Position numbers and translations under genes: made by a program. The notes under the pieces are model-generated. The model saw only the letters and a list, made by a program, of their open reading frames with translations, was not told the origin of the DNA and ran no database searches. Below are positions 11,294 to 22,128 of a stretch of 64,000 nucleotides of DNA, piece after piece. Each line of letters begins with the position of its first letter. Position 1 is the stretch's first letter. The DNA comes from Tilletiaria anomala UBC 951 (lineage: Eukaryota; Basidiomycota; Exobasidiomycetes; Georgefischeriales; Tilletiariaceae). The stretch covers positions 1 through 64,000 of the forward strand of contig NW_013546943.1 in assembly GCF_000711695.1 (NCBI RefSeq), read 5' to 3'.

Positions 11294-14200
11294 ATGTCCT
11301 TAGATTCCTCAAATACCACTCAGCCGGCTTTTTCACGAGATGACCATGGCGATGGCGCTTTGAAAGCAGAAAGTCCTGCGTCGGATGTGATCAAGCAGAC
11401 TCCAAGTCCTCAGGTGCAGCTACAGCAATTCGACGGATTGCCAAGTCGCAGTCCCAAAGCGACGCACATCGCTTTGGTTGGACGAGGGCCGAGTAGCAGC
11501 GCGGCAAGCCCGTTGATGGGTGGCACATCGCCTCGCATCCCAGGTGCAGCAGGCTCCAAGATGACGAATTTCAATTCGGATGGCAAAGAAGCTACGTACA
11601 AGCGCAACCTACGCGCCAATCCCTTCGAGGCTCCGAGGGCGGCAGCCAATACCAGCTTTACCGGGTCTCACAGCAGATCCCCCAGCTCTCACTACAAGGG
11701 CGGTGCGGCAGGAGCACCAGAACGCGGCATCGCGTCCGCGGTCAGCGTGCACAGGTCTGTATACCCTGCCAGCTCGACCTACTTTTTGACCGTTATCCCG
11801 CCTGCAGAGTGAGCGTTTCGGTGGTAAATTTCATGTATGGAACCAAGCTGATCTGTTCTCGCCACAACTGTCTACAGCCTCCCAAGCGATCCGCCTCATC
11901 CTCGGAGCGGCTCCTCTGCCGGCGTTCCGAGTCACTTTCGACGGGGCTGCCTCTTGCCGCTCTATCCGACACTCGGAGGACAGCTATATACCATCGCACG
12001 GGAATATGGCTTACCGTCCATTGGCGGCCTCGCCATCTACTTGGTCGATGACGGTGAAGGCAACTTGGGACCGTGCATCGGTGAAGCTGCTTGGCGGGCA
12101 CTTTGGTCGCGTTACTTCGAGGAGGACGCAAGGCTGGACTTCTTCGCTCCCGAAGGCATCGATGCGGTAGGCAGTCCATTGTCGATGCGCTCGCCGCAGT
12201 CCCAGTCGCCCGCCTTGTTTGCCGGGACTTGTGCTGGCGTGCAATCGGCCGATGGCAGGGATGAAGGTTTTTCGACAGAATCTGAACAATCTTCGGCTGC
12301 CAACGCGAATGCTCGGCCTCACCAAAGCAGAGTTGGCTATTCACACAATACCGCCTCTCGTGAAGGTCACTCACGAGGTCACTCTCATCCCAATAGATGC
12401 GGCACGGGTAGCTCGACTGCTTCACCTGCTCAAACACATGGGATGGCATTTGGTTTAGGCCGGCTTCCGATCGTCGGAAGGATCGAGTGGGCCATCGAGA
12501 CGCATCGTGCACACTGGTGGCCATCCTGGGTGGAAGAGGCAGAGAACAGCTTCAGCTCGGGCAGCACGTCTGCAGGTGGTAGTGCAATCAGAAGCGCCGC
12601 GGGAGGAGGCGGCGGAAGTGCAACGGGCAGAAGGACCTTGCACCTCAAGTCTGGCGTCTATGAACGGTCGCCCTCGACTCAAAAGCATTCGATGGTTTCG
12701 CGACTGCTGCGCAAGGGTATCCATGACCCATCGACTGTACAACCACGAGCGCCTTCCGATTATGCTGCATCTCGGTCCTCTCAACCACGATCGGCCACCA
12801 GCGCAACTCGCAGCTTCGAGCAAAGCATCAGTGGCTCCGAAGAGCAGATCAGCAGATCTAGCAGTGCAGCTGACGACTTTTCGCAAGCGAGTTTATCCGC
12901 ATCCCCCCGAGCCAGCTTTAGTGCGCCGCACGAAGTCTCGGCTTCGCGCCACACTTCTACGGCAGGCTTGGCTCAACAATCCGTTCCGCTCGACGGCGCA
13001 TTGCCCCGGCACTCGACTGAAGAGTTAGATGCAGCGGGGTATGCACCTCTACTGGAAGAAGATGATGGGGACGAGCTCAAGGAGAGACAAGAGAACAGGC
13101 AGGAGACACATCAGTGGCAATCATTCGAGGATATCCCAGATACGGATGAAGGAATGTGGCAGGAGTTGTCAGGACGACGCCACCTGGGCAAGTCGGCCTT
13201 CCCGGAAGCGGCCGCCTACGCCGATTCTGCTCAGCAGCTACCGCTCTCTGCTGCTGCTCTCAGTCATCATGTCGCTGCCACCGATGCCTTGAAATTGTTT
13301 GAATCCAACCGCAAGGTTGCAGACGATTTGGGCCCAACCACTCCTGGTGGCGCCACGTCACTTGTGGAAGAAGCACTGCACCATGCCTCCCCTCCCACAT
13401 TCCCGGGCGAAGATGAGGAGGCGGGCACGGAAGAGGCTCCATCGTCTGACGATGTTGGTGAAGTGCTTGCGCTCTGGGCCAGCTCGAGTGGGGCTGGTTC
13501 GATTCCAGTGCATCGTTCCGAACTTTTGGAGCCAGCTCAAAGTGAACTCCCTACCCCCGCAAAGCCTACACCGCTTGCGTCTTCTTCTGGAAGCGTTGGC
13601 ACGGCAATGTTACAGAGTCCAATTTCTCTCGACACAGCAGCTTTTCCCGGACAGGCTCCCAAATTTGCAGACTTTGCACCGGAACGACTCGATCTTGGTA
13701 CTAAAACCGATGCAGAGAGCTCTTTGAAGCCGCTGTTGTCGCCAACGCCGAGGAGCAGCACGGGCAACAGCGCAGATCTCAGCGACTCGCTTGGAGACAT
13801 GGAGCGCGCGTTGGAGCTGCTGTCGCCGACTGGATCCAGCAACCCCCGATCCAACCCAGGCTCGGTAAAATCTAAGACTCGTTTCTCGACCGGATCTAAG
13901 CGAGTCAGTGCAGCAGTGCCAAAGTTCAGGAATTTGAGCAGGAGGTCGCTACCAGCGAGCAAGGCACCATCGTCGGGAGATACGGCGCATGATACGCCGC
14001 GTCCTGGGGACCTTTTCCTCGCGGATGATGAAACATCCTCAAGTCCCGTCCCAGTGCACCAGGCACACGAGGCAATGCCTTTATCATCTGCTCTGCAGAG
14101 CCCTCAGCAGATTCCAGCAGCTCCAGCGTCAAGCACTGTAGCGGTTTTGGATGCACCCACGGCGGAGCCTTTTCTTGCACAGGCTTCCTTGGAGCCTGCA

Positions 14201-16069
14201 TCGGTGCTGCTTGAACTCAAGGATCCGACCAATGACAAGCCTGGTACCGTGGTTGCTGAGACTCCGCCAGAGAGCGTCGAGCTTGACGAGCAAGTTGTGC
14301 AACAGTCTCTGGAGCGCAGCGCAGGGCCAGAAGGCACACCGGCTGCGCAGCGAGACCCACAACTGTTCTCTTCGCCCGAGCACAACCAGCACATGACTTC
14401 TTACGACGCGACGGAAGCGCAAGGGCATGCTGATGCGGAACCGTTCGTTCAAGAGAGAGCAGCTGCCAGAGGTGCGGTGGAGATGCAGCAGCCGCGCGCA
14501 CCATATCCATCCTCGGAGAGCACCTCGCAGTCAATGTCCGACCTTCTCTCAGACTATCACCATCTTTCTTCAAAGGCGAGTCAATCGGACTCATCTGGAC
14601 ATGATGAAAGCGATTTCGTCCAACCCTTGGCGGGAGAGAATGATCCCTTTGGAGTTTCAGATTCGGTTCAGGCCACGCCTCTTGCACGTCAAAAGGACCT
14701 CGACGCGGAACGACTTCCCGCTTCGTCTTACGCTAGAGCTCAGGAAGCATGGATGAGAAAATCATCTACGGATGACGGGTTCGAGAGTGCCATTCAGCAG
14801 ACAGTGCAGCCGCAAATGACACACCAGAGTCCAGTGGGAGCAACATCACCCGCGCTGCATCCCGCCTCCATGCACTTAGCCGAGAGGATATTAGAGAACG
14901 GGACATCGCCGGCGTTTGCATCTGCAAGCATCTCTCAATCTCCACCTCCGACGTACCATCACTTGGGGAGCCCGGTCGTCGAGCCAGAATATAAGCGACA
15001 GCCTTTGCACATGCTGGAAAGCCAGGGGCTCATCCAGCAGTCTGCACCCAGTCATTCTGGCCAGTCGGGTCCCGTTGGAACGGCACAACCGGAAATTGCG
15101 ACGATGGCCGTTAGCCGTAGGAGCAGCGAAAGCGAAGAATGGAGCCAAGACGGTAGCTTGGAGGAGCATGGCCGGTTCTCTAAAGCTTCCGAATTCGAAA
15201 TTGTTCCCGGCACACCCACCTTCCTCTACGAACAACACTTGGCTGGTCATTCTCGTCCGGATAGCCTTGCCTCTCACGTCCTCAGCGCGAGGGATGCAGA
15301 CGGCCTGGGCTCGGCTTCTCCACTTTCTCGTCCTTCGCCACTGAGGGAGACACATGACCCTGTGTCCGCTGACGACCCAGATGCACCCCCTCATGCTGAA
15401 GGAGCCGCACTTGGACTTGACTATGGCCCACATCAACGATTCCTTTCGCAAGATGGCTCTTCCATTCACAGCAGCGAAGACTTTGACGGACGCCTGGACG
15501 ACATGCTGGATTACGCCGCTCGCCTTCCGCAACACCCCGCCGGGTTCTCTCACGCAAATCACCACGACGATGGCCTGGATTTGGAGCAGATGACCATTTC
15601 CACGCGTCAAGCCGTGCGACAAGCCCTTTCCGAGAGCCATGAACGTGCTTCCATTGACTCTGTGCGCAGCCTAGGCTTGCCGCCGCGCTCACCGACGTCA
15701 CCTATCGCGATGGAAGCGTGGCCTCGGCGCTCTTCGGGGTCCTCCATCAGTGGTGGGAACTACCCGCGAAGAGGCTCCGTCGAACGTGGATCCCCGCTTG
15801 CAGGCTCTCAGCCGCGCCGATCGTCCTCGAGCCACTCTCCTGCACGGCGCTTCGGCGAGCTACCGCCCAGCCCAGCATTGACGGGTATCAAGCCCGATAT
15901 GGGTACCTCCGCAGGCAGCCGGCGTGGCAGCGCCACCTCCCCCCTCAACACGAGCTTCAAAGCAGACTGGCTACCTCCGCTGCCGGCAGACGCAGGAAGC
16001 ACGATGGCGATGTGTGCGATGTCCAGTTCACCCCGCACCATGTCACCAGAGAGCCTGCCACTCTCATAA
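11294..16069 (+). CDS. Large conserved fungal protein of unknown function, disordered tail
   Basis: Two exons (11294-11754, 11878-16069; phase 2 junction creating a Ser codon) encode about 1550 residues. I do not recognise a named family. Only two stretches look folded: residues ~180-240 (LPLYPTLGGQLYTIAREYGL, then GGLAIYLVDDGEGN and WRALWSRYFEED) and ~348-378 (GRLPIVGRIEWAIETHRAHW). They have the look of a conserved fungal domain that was interrupted by an insertion. Nearly all the rest is Ser/Pro/Gln/Glu-rich with SPR, RRSS and PTSP motifs typical of phosphorylated disordered regions. There is no signal peptide or membrane segment. The start at 11294 was chosen because the upstream in-frame sequence looks like leader; an in-frame start up to 86 codons earlier is possible. 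Function is unknown. Confidence 0.78.
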
Positions 16070-18718
16070 ATCTTCCAGGTGGAGCAAATCCACACTGGAC
16101 GCTGCTTGTGTGCGCTGGGCGTGCAACCTTTCGATTCTTGTGGCATTTACGCAGTCTACATAGACGAGAGCTGCGCTCTTCTACTCTCATGATTTCGAGA
16201 TGACAGCCTTCCTATTCAACCCTGGTCGCTCCGAGACTCGTCGGCAGCGCAAGCACCTTACCTGCCTTCATCCGGCTTTGTCCCGCAGCTAGCAGGCTGC
16301 AGCCGTCACCCAAACATGATGACTTTTTCCACTCTCTCAAGCAGAGAGTATTCAGAGTCGCTCGGCTTTTGGTCACATGTATTTTACATCTGCGCATTCG
16401 TGATAAATAGACTTTGGTAGCTTGCATCAGCAATCTACAACCAACGATCAACCCTGCGCAGCTCATTCAGAATCTCTCTTGTCAGCTTCAAGTCCGTCGC
16501 TGATCGCCCTTCGTAATGATGGTTGCAGATTCAGAAGCATGGAGGCATTGAATACCTCTCTTGAGCCAACACACAGGCCTTCAACCATGGATGTATGCAG
16601 GGCTCCGACAATGGGCTTCCGGGTTTTCCGCAAGCTCAACGGGGACACCGCAAGGCGACTCATTCTAGGAATGCGCCTGCAAACACTTAAACGCGACAAA
16701 CGCCGGCTTAGTCCCAACGTCGGTATCGAGCATCTGTCGGTTAAGGAAAGCGCTGCGCTAGTTCATGGAAGCGAAGGTACCTGTGTTCATGGTGACTCAT
16801 CGCCTTGTATTCACTCTATGCAGTATGTATATGTACTCTATGATGTATGTCGCCTCGAACCTCGTGGAGCCCGATGATGTGTGGCGAGGGCAACTGTTGA
16901 GAGCTGGTGCGGTGATGATGGTGGCAGCGAACCAGCTAAGCGCCCGCGAACGTGACGCGATCTCGTTGCCTTACACGAAACAAGAAATAATCACTTGGAC
17001 CAACTACGAATAATTCGTGCACTTTGTCGTCAAAGCTTACCGACTTCTTTCTTTTTGCGGGCGAATACAATATACTGTACTGAGCGATGATTCTTGTGAC
17101 TCAAGTCGACGCTTGCTCCTCGGCTGGGAGGGTCGGGACTCGCAGCAGAGAATCAGCTGCATTCATGCGATTATACGCAGCCTCCCCAGGCCTACATACC
17201 AGTGGCCTACTCGACTGCCCACGCGTGTCACGCGCAAGCACCTGACCAAAAGCAAAAAAGAATTGAGGTGTGCAGCCGACTACAACGGTTTTGTAAAACG
17301 TGTGTACATAACAAATATGGCTTGGGTGGCAGGAAGCCTCTACGGCCTAAGGGCACTGGCACGGTGTGCGACACCCACTCTCTCGGCCGTTGGCTAGGGA
17401 ACGCAACTCTCGCACACAGACACTGGAACAAGCCGGTATAGGTAGTGCTTTCGCCTTCTCCATCCCAGTCACCCCCCCCCATCGCTATGTATCAGCTGAT
17501 GCACAAAAGCTCCAAGCTATAGCACGCTGGTCGCGCAAAGACGTTCAGACGTTGCACCCGGCACTTTCCATGGATCTCTCCTGTCGGACATCCAGCTTGA
17601 TGGTTGTTTGAGCCGCCGAAGGTGCAACGTGCAGCGTCACGCCTGTCAGCCTCAACTCAAGCAGTACGCTCAGCTTCGCGTGTCGCACAGTCGCGAATTT
17701 CTCACGTCTCCTCGTCGAAGCGGGCATATCCCCCCTATGCCGCGACTCGCAACTGGCCAACTCGTGCAAGCACAGAGGCAGGCTAACTCGTCGCGTCCGG
17801 ATCGCTTACTATCAAGTTGCACTCGTCGCCCTTACATAGGGTGAAACGACCCTCACAAGATTTCGACCAGTTTCGACGCGCTCGACGTGTCAAACAGGCG
17901 ACCTGCCGCTGAAAGAACAGCTAGAGCAAGGAACAGGGCGGTCGAAAGGAAAATCAGAAGACAGAGAGAGAGCTTGCCTGGGTGAGTCAGATTAGGTCCT
18001 CATTAGCTCAGAAATGGCACATTGCCCGTCAGCGTCGGCGCGCCGTTCGTCCTGCCTGTCATTTGAACAGCGGCGCGTGTTTGGGTAGCGCAGGAAACCG
18101 CTGGCATCTTCCGCTGCCGTCGCGTGTGCATCCACTCTGCAAAGCGTCGTCTTAGAAGACAGCAATGGCTGCAGGCTGTTGCAAGAGTGGTCCTGCAGGG
18201 GACGGGTAGCCTGTAGGCCCAACCAGCCGATCGCGGTGAGGGTCACCTGACCTTTGAGGTCCAATGAACCCATAGTGAATAGGGGACGATAGGCTCGACT
18301 GCTGGGACAGACCTGGCAGGCTTTGGGCTTTGGGGCACGTGGCGACCCGTGCATGGTGCTCTCTCCGCGAGTACCGACCGGTCCCTGGCGTCAATCGTCG
18401 GAAACGCGTCAGCAAGGACGGTATGGGGCTTGGAGTTGTAGGGGGGTTATTGTCCGAAGGCCACTGGCAGCCACACATCAAGCAGTAACCCTCACCAATG
18501 TCGACCTCGCCAGCTTGTCCTCTCACAACCACATGGTCTAATCGAGGTTGCAACTCCATCATAAGAGAGCTGCAGACTCGGACCTGGAGGACTGCGGTGG
18601 ATGAATGCTGTGGAGGCACGATCGTCTTCTCGCATGTGCTTTTTGGCTTTTCGATCTCGATTTACTTTCCATCTTGTCACGAACCTCGGTCTGCTGACAC
18701 GACGACCGCTTATTCGCA
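16070..18718. promoter_or_regulatory. 2.6 kb gap upstream of zinc-finger gene
   Basis: I find no gene with family support. Several 100-150 codon frames exist but are mixed in composition and overlap each other. The gap probably holds the 3' end of the preceding gene and a long upstream region of the zinc-finger regulator. An ATG at 18498 opens a 251-codon frame that overlaps the regulator's start in another frame; if it lies in the mRNA it would be an inhibitory upstream ORF. Confidence 0.4.
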
Positions 18719-21700
18719 ATGTCGTCTTATGCCTCGCTGTGTGGTTCCGCCTCCGGCTCCGGCAACACAGACGAGTCAGCTCGTCAGAATCAAAGCTCTG
18801 CAGTCTTCGGCGTGCTCCAACCGTCGCAGCGGGCTAATATCAACGCGTCACTGCATCAGCAAGTCGCCTCATCGTTCCAAATCAACCGAACTGGTACCGA
18901 CGCAGCTCCTACTCTTTCGACTGCGTTTCTCGAGAAGGGGGAAGCCCGATGCGCGTACAGCTTTTTGTCCTCTCAAGAACAGCAGCAGCAACAGCAGCAA
19001 CAACGACAGCAAGACTTGTACCAGCAGCAGCTCCACTACTTTGCCGCGCTTCAGGCACAACATCAACGTCGCTTTCAGGAGCAACAGCACGAGTTCAACG
19101 AGCAGGCTCTGCAGCAGCAGCAGCAAGGTGCATTTGACTGGACTTCGTCCACACCATTCTCTGTTCCAAACTCTGAGGCTACTGCGGCAGTGGCCGTATC
19201 TCCTCATTACACAGCGAGTCGCTTCCCGCTCTCTCCGCTGTATAACGAAATAGACGCATCGAAGCTCGTCCCGGCGCCCTCCCTCGCTCAGCGCGGCCAC
19301 TCTTTTTCGGGCGTCACCGGCGAGCCTCCGTGGGAGTTCGCATCTCTTATGGTCGAGGGAACTACATTTATGGAACGGTCAAACAGCATGCCAAACTCCA
19401 ATTCACGAAGAATGGCAGCAGCTGCTGCTGCTGCTGCCACCGGCCCGCAGAAGGCATCGCAAGACTCCATGGGAGGGCCTTCTATTGTCGCGAGCAGGGC
19501 TGGCAGTAAAGGCGCGCGCACACGTAGCTCGCTTCCGTTTGCCCCGACGCTCAAAACCGAGGATGGACTGTTCGATTCGAAAGACTCATCCGCCATGTCC
19601 GCGTCCTCGTTCGCAGAAGACGACTTTGACGAGTCGTATGACAGCGGACACGGCGACGCGTCGGCCGACACGCTCGGCGCGCCGGTTGCCTACGATGGTA
19701 GCGATCCAGAAGTGTTCAAATGCCCGCACTGCGACAAGCAGTACACTGGCAAGCACGCGCGCAGCATCTGGCGCCGGCATCTGCAGGACAAGCACTCGAT
19801 CCCTCTCTCGCTGCAGCCGCGTCGCACGCGTTGGGATGGGGACGCAAACCGCCCGAAGAACGCCGAGGAACGACGTGCAAGGATGCTCGAGAGCAAGAGG
19901 CGATGGGCGCGAAAGAAGCGCATGCAGGACAAGGCTGTCTCCCTCGGATTGCCTCCTGATGCAGATGTCAATACCATTCGAAAACGCATGGCTGAGATGC
20001 CAGCGCATGAGTTCGACCAGATGATGGATGAGCCGGAAGGCGGGATGCCCAGTGTCACACAACCGACATTCTCCGTCGGGTCGCGCATCTTCGGCACCAG
20101 TGCCGCCGTCGCCAGCCCCTCCACGAATGGAGCTGGCGCAAGCGGGAACAAGTCATCAGCTCAACTTGACAGCAGACCGATTGCAAGCGTGCAACAACAA
20201 GCAGATGACTCTTTCTTCCGCCACGCTAGTGGGGCTGCTCCTGATTCATCTGCACGCTCAGACTTTAACGCTTCCCCTGGCCTTGTCGCCGACCGCATCG
20301 CCGGCGTTGGCACAGGCAGGCCACAGAAAAATCATCAGCCTGATGTCTTCGACCTTCCTCCAGCTCAAGGACCAGTCTCATTCACTATCCGTCATCTTGA
20401 CCCGAACGTCACACCGATTCAGCACTTTGCCATGCTGCAGCCGACACCGCCGTCGACGGGGCCTAGCAGCGCCGAAAAGGACCTACACGCGCTCAAGCAT
20501 AAGATGCTCGCCAGCATGTACGGATCCAAGTACAAGCCGCTGCTCTCGCCTCCTACTTCGGGCGAAAAATCGACCCATCTTTCTCAGCAACAGCAGCAGC
20601 CGCCGACGAGTGTCTATCCCAAACCGGGTATTCTCAACATGGCGACACCCAGCTTTGCTGCTACCGCAAGCTCGGCCCGTTCGTCGGATGTGAACCCCTT
20701 TTCTCAGCAGGTGAATCAGAACAACATCGAGCCGCCTCATAGCAAAGCGCGAGCTGGAAAGACCGAAGAAGCGGCTGAAGAGGCAGCTTCTCAGCTGCTG
20801 GCTTTGGCTTCGGAGTCCACCTCAGCTAACGAGCGTGCCCACGCCGAGCGCCAGAATAGCAACAATGCACAGGGTGACAGCCCGACCCGCTCGCCATCGG
20901 CGAGACCGCGCAAGGAGGCGCAGTACCGTCTAGGGCGCCCGGGTATGAGCCCACGGTCTAACTCGGTCTCCGCACCTAGCCGACCAGCATCCGGGGAGAG
21001 CACTTTCGGCGGATCACCCAGGCGCCATTCGTCGCTTGAGCCACTCGTGCCTCTATCGCACCAGGAGCCGACGGCGGGCCAGCAGCTCGCAACAACGACG
21101 GTTGCTGCTCCGCTGTCTGCGTCCCGCTTTACGTTCGACCGTGCTTCATCACCTCGGGCGAACCCATTTTCGCTTGAGCAGCACAAGATCTCACCCATCT
21201 TGTCCCGTCGCACATCCGGTCTCTCCCCAAGCGGCGCCAATCAGGACCTGCCCCTCGCAGGCCTGTTGCCACTTCGGATGCCTCTACTCGGCGTTGACTT
21301 AAAGCTGCCACCGCTGGTCGCTACACCTGCACGTGAGTTTGCGGACCCGATCGGTAGCATGAAACGAAGTCCTATCGAAGAAGAGGAGCGGGCCAACAGC
21401 GTCACGAGCGACGCCTCCAAGAAGCCACGACTAGATCCCAAAGACATCAACATCTCGCCCGTTCGGCCAGGAGCATCTGTGGCGGAAGGACACTCTCGCT
21501 CGTTTTTTACGCCATTCCACAAGTCTACATCGCAAGCTACTACTGACGCGTTGGGAAAGAGCGTCGTCAGGCCTTCGCTTGGCATTCTTGGCTCAGCAAG
21601 CCGCCCGTCGCGCAGGGATGATCAATTTTCCTCGCCACAGCATCTCGGACTCACAAGCAGCCTGGGTTTGGCGCCTCAATCGGTGCTGCGCAACGCGAAC

Positions 21701-22027
21701 GCAGCCAACTTTGACGTTGACACCCCGGCGCCTGCAGCCTCGAAGACCGCGTGGCCTGCTACGGTCTTGCGTCCGAGCAGCGGCTCACAAGGCCCACGCT
21801 ACGCAGCGTCCAGCCTTCGCGAGCAAGCCAGCAGCAGTCCGGTTGAAGAAGATGAAGACCCGCTAGCACGTGTAGCATCTGGTACCGTATACACCCAGCA
21901 GCGTAAGATCAACAACGATCTCACTCCGAGCAAACGCGGGCAAGCCCGCTCAGCAAAGCCACCTGGTGTTCTGAGCCTCGGCATTTTAAACGGATCACCC
22001 AAGAAGAAGGTGCCTTCAGCAATGTAA
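18719..22027 (+). CDS. C2H2-type zinc-finger protein, probable transcription regulator
   Basis: A single exon encodes 1102 residues. One zinc finger is present: KCPHCDKQY with Cys335 and Cys338, then His354 and His359 in RRHLQDKH, a CX2C-X15-HX4H spacing, wider than a classical finger. It is followed immediately by a very basic segment (PRRTRWDGDANRPKNAEERR and SKRRWARKKR) likely to act as DNA contact or nuclear signal. The first 120 residues hold polyglutamine (CAG/CAA codons at 18980-19012 and 19109-19126) and an Ala run follows near residue 240. The remainder is Ser/Pro-rich and disordered. This arrangement suggests a nuclear regulator; target genes cannot be inferred. It faces NVJ2 tail to tail, 101 bases apart. 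Confidence 0.82.
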   Translation: MSSYASLCGSASGSGNTDESARQNQSSAVFGVLQPSQRANINASLHQQVASSFQINRTGTDAAPTLSTAFLEKGEARCAYSFLSSQEQQQQQQQQRQQDLYQQQLHYFAALQAQHQRRFQEQQHEFNEQALQQQQQGAFDWTSSTPFSVPNSEATAAVAVSPHYTASRFPLSPLYNEIDASKLVPAPSLAQRGHSFSGVTGEPPWEFASLMVEGTTFMERSNSMPNSNSRRMAAAAAAAATGPQKASQDSMGGPSIVASRAGSKGARTRSSLPFAPTLKTEDGLFDSKDSSAMSASSFAEDDFDESYDSGHGDASADTLGAPVAYDGSDPEVFKCPHCDKQYTGKHARSIWRRHLQDKHSIPLSLQPRRTRWDGDANRPKNAEERRARMLESKRRWARKKRMQDKAVSLGLPPDADVNTIRKRMAEMPAHEFDQMMDEPEGGMPSVTQPTFSVGSRIFGTSAAVASPSTNGAGASGNKSSAQLDSRPIASVQQQADDSFFRHASGAAPDSSARSDFNASPGLVADRIAGVGTGRPQKNHQPDVFDLPPAQGPVSFTIRHLDPNVTPIQHFAMLQPTPPSTGPSSAEKDLHALKHKMLASMYGSKYKPLLSPPTSGEKSTHLSQQQQQPPTSVYPKPGILNMATPSFAATASSARSSDVNPFSQQVNQNNIEPPHSKARAGKTEEAAEEAASQLLALASESTSANERAHAERQNSNNAQGDSPTRSPSARPRKEAQYRLGRPGMSPRSNSVSAPSRPASGESTFGGSPRRHSSLEPLVPLSHQEPTAGQQLATTTVAAPLSASRFTFDRASSPRANPFSLEQHKISPILSRRTSGLSPSGANQDLPLAGLLPLRMPLLGVDLKLPPLVATPAREFADPIGSMKRSPIEEEERANSVTSDASKKPRLDPKDINISPVRPGASVAEGHSRSFFTPFHKSTSQATTDALGKSVVRPSLGILGSASRPSRRDDQFSSPQHLGLTSSLGLAPQSVLRNANAANFDVDTPAPAASKTAWPATVLRPSSGSQGPRYAASSLREQASSSPVEEDEDPLARVASGTVYTQQRKINNDLTPSKRGQARSAKPPGVLSLGILNGSPKKKVPSAM

Positions 22028-22128
22028 AGGATTAATCTAGCAGCCCCAATGTATCTCTCTTGCATATTTGTCCAGTAATTTACGAGCACCGACCGGAAGA
22101 CGTGTTGAATGGGCTATTCGAAGTATTT

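Noticed and set aside
18498-19253. 251-codon frame overlapping the zinc-finger start
   Set aside because: Ser/Arg-rich alternate frame of a Gln-rich gene; retained only as a possible uORF comment.
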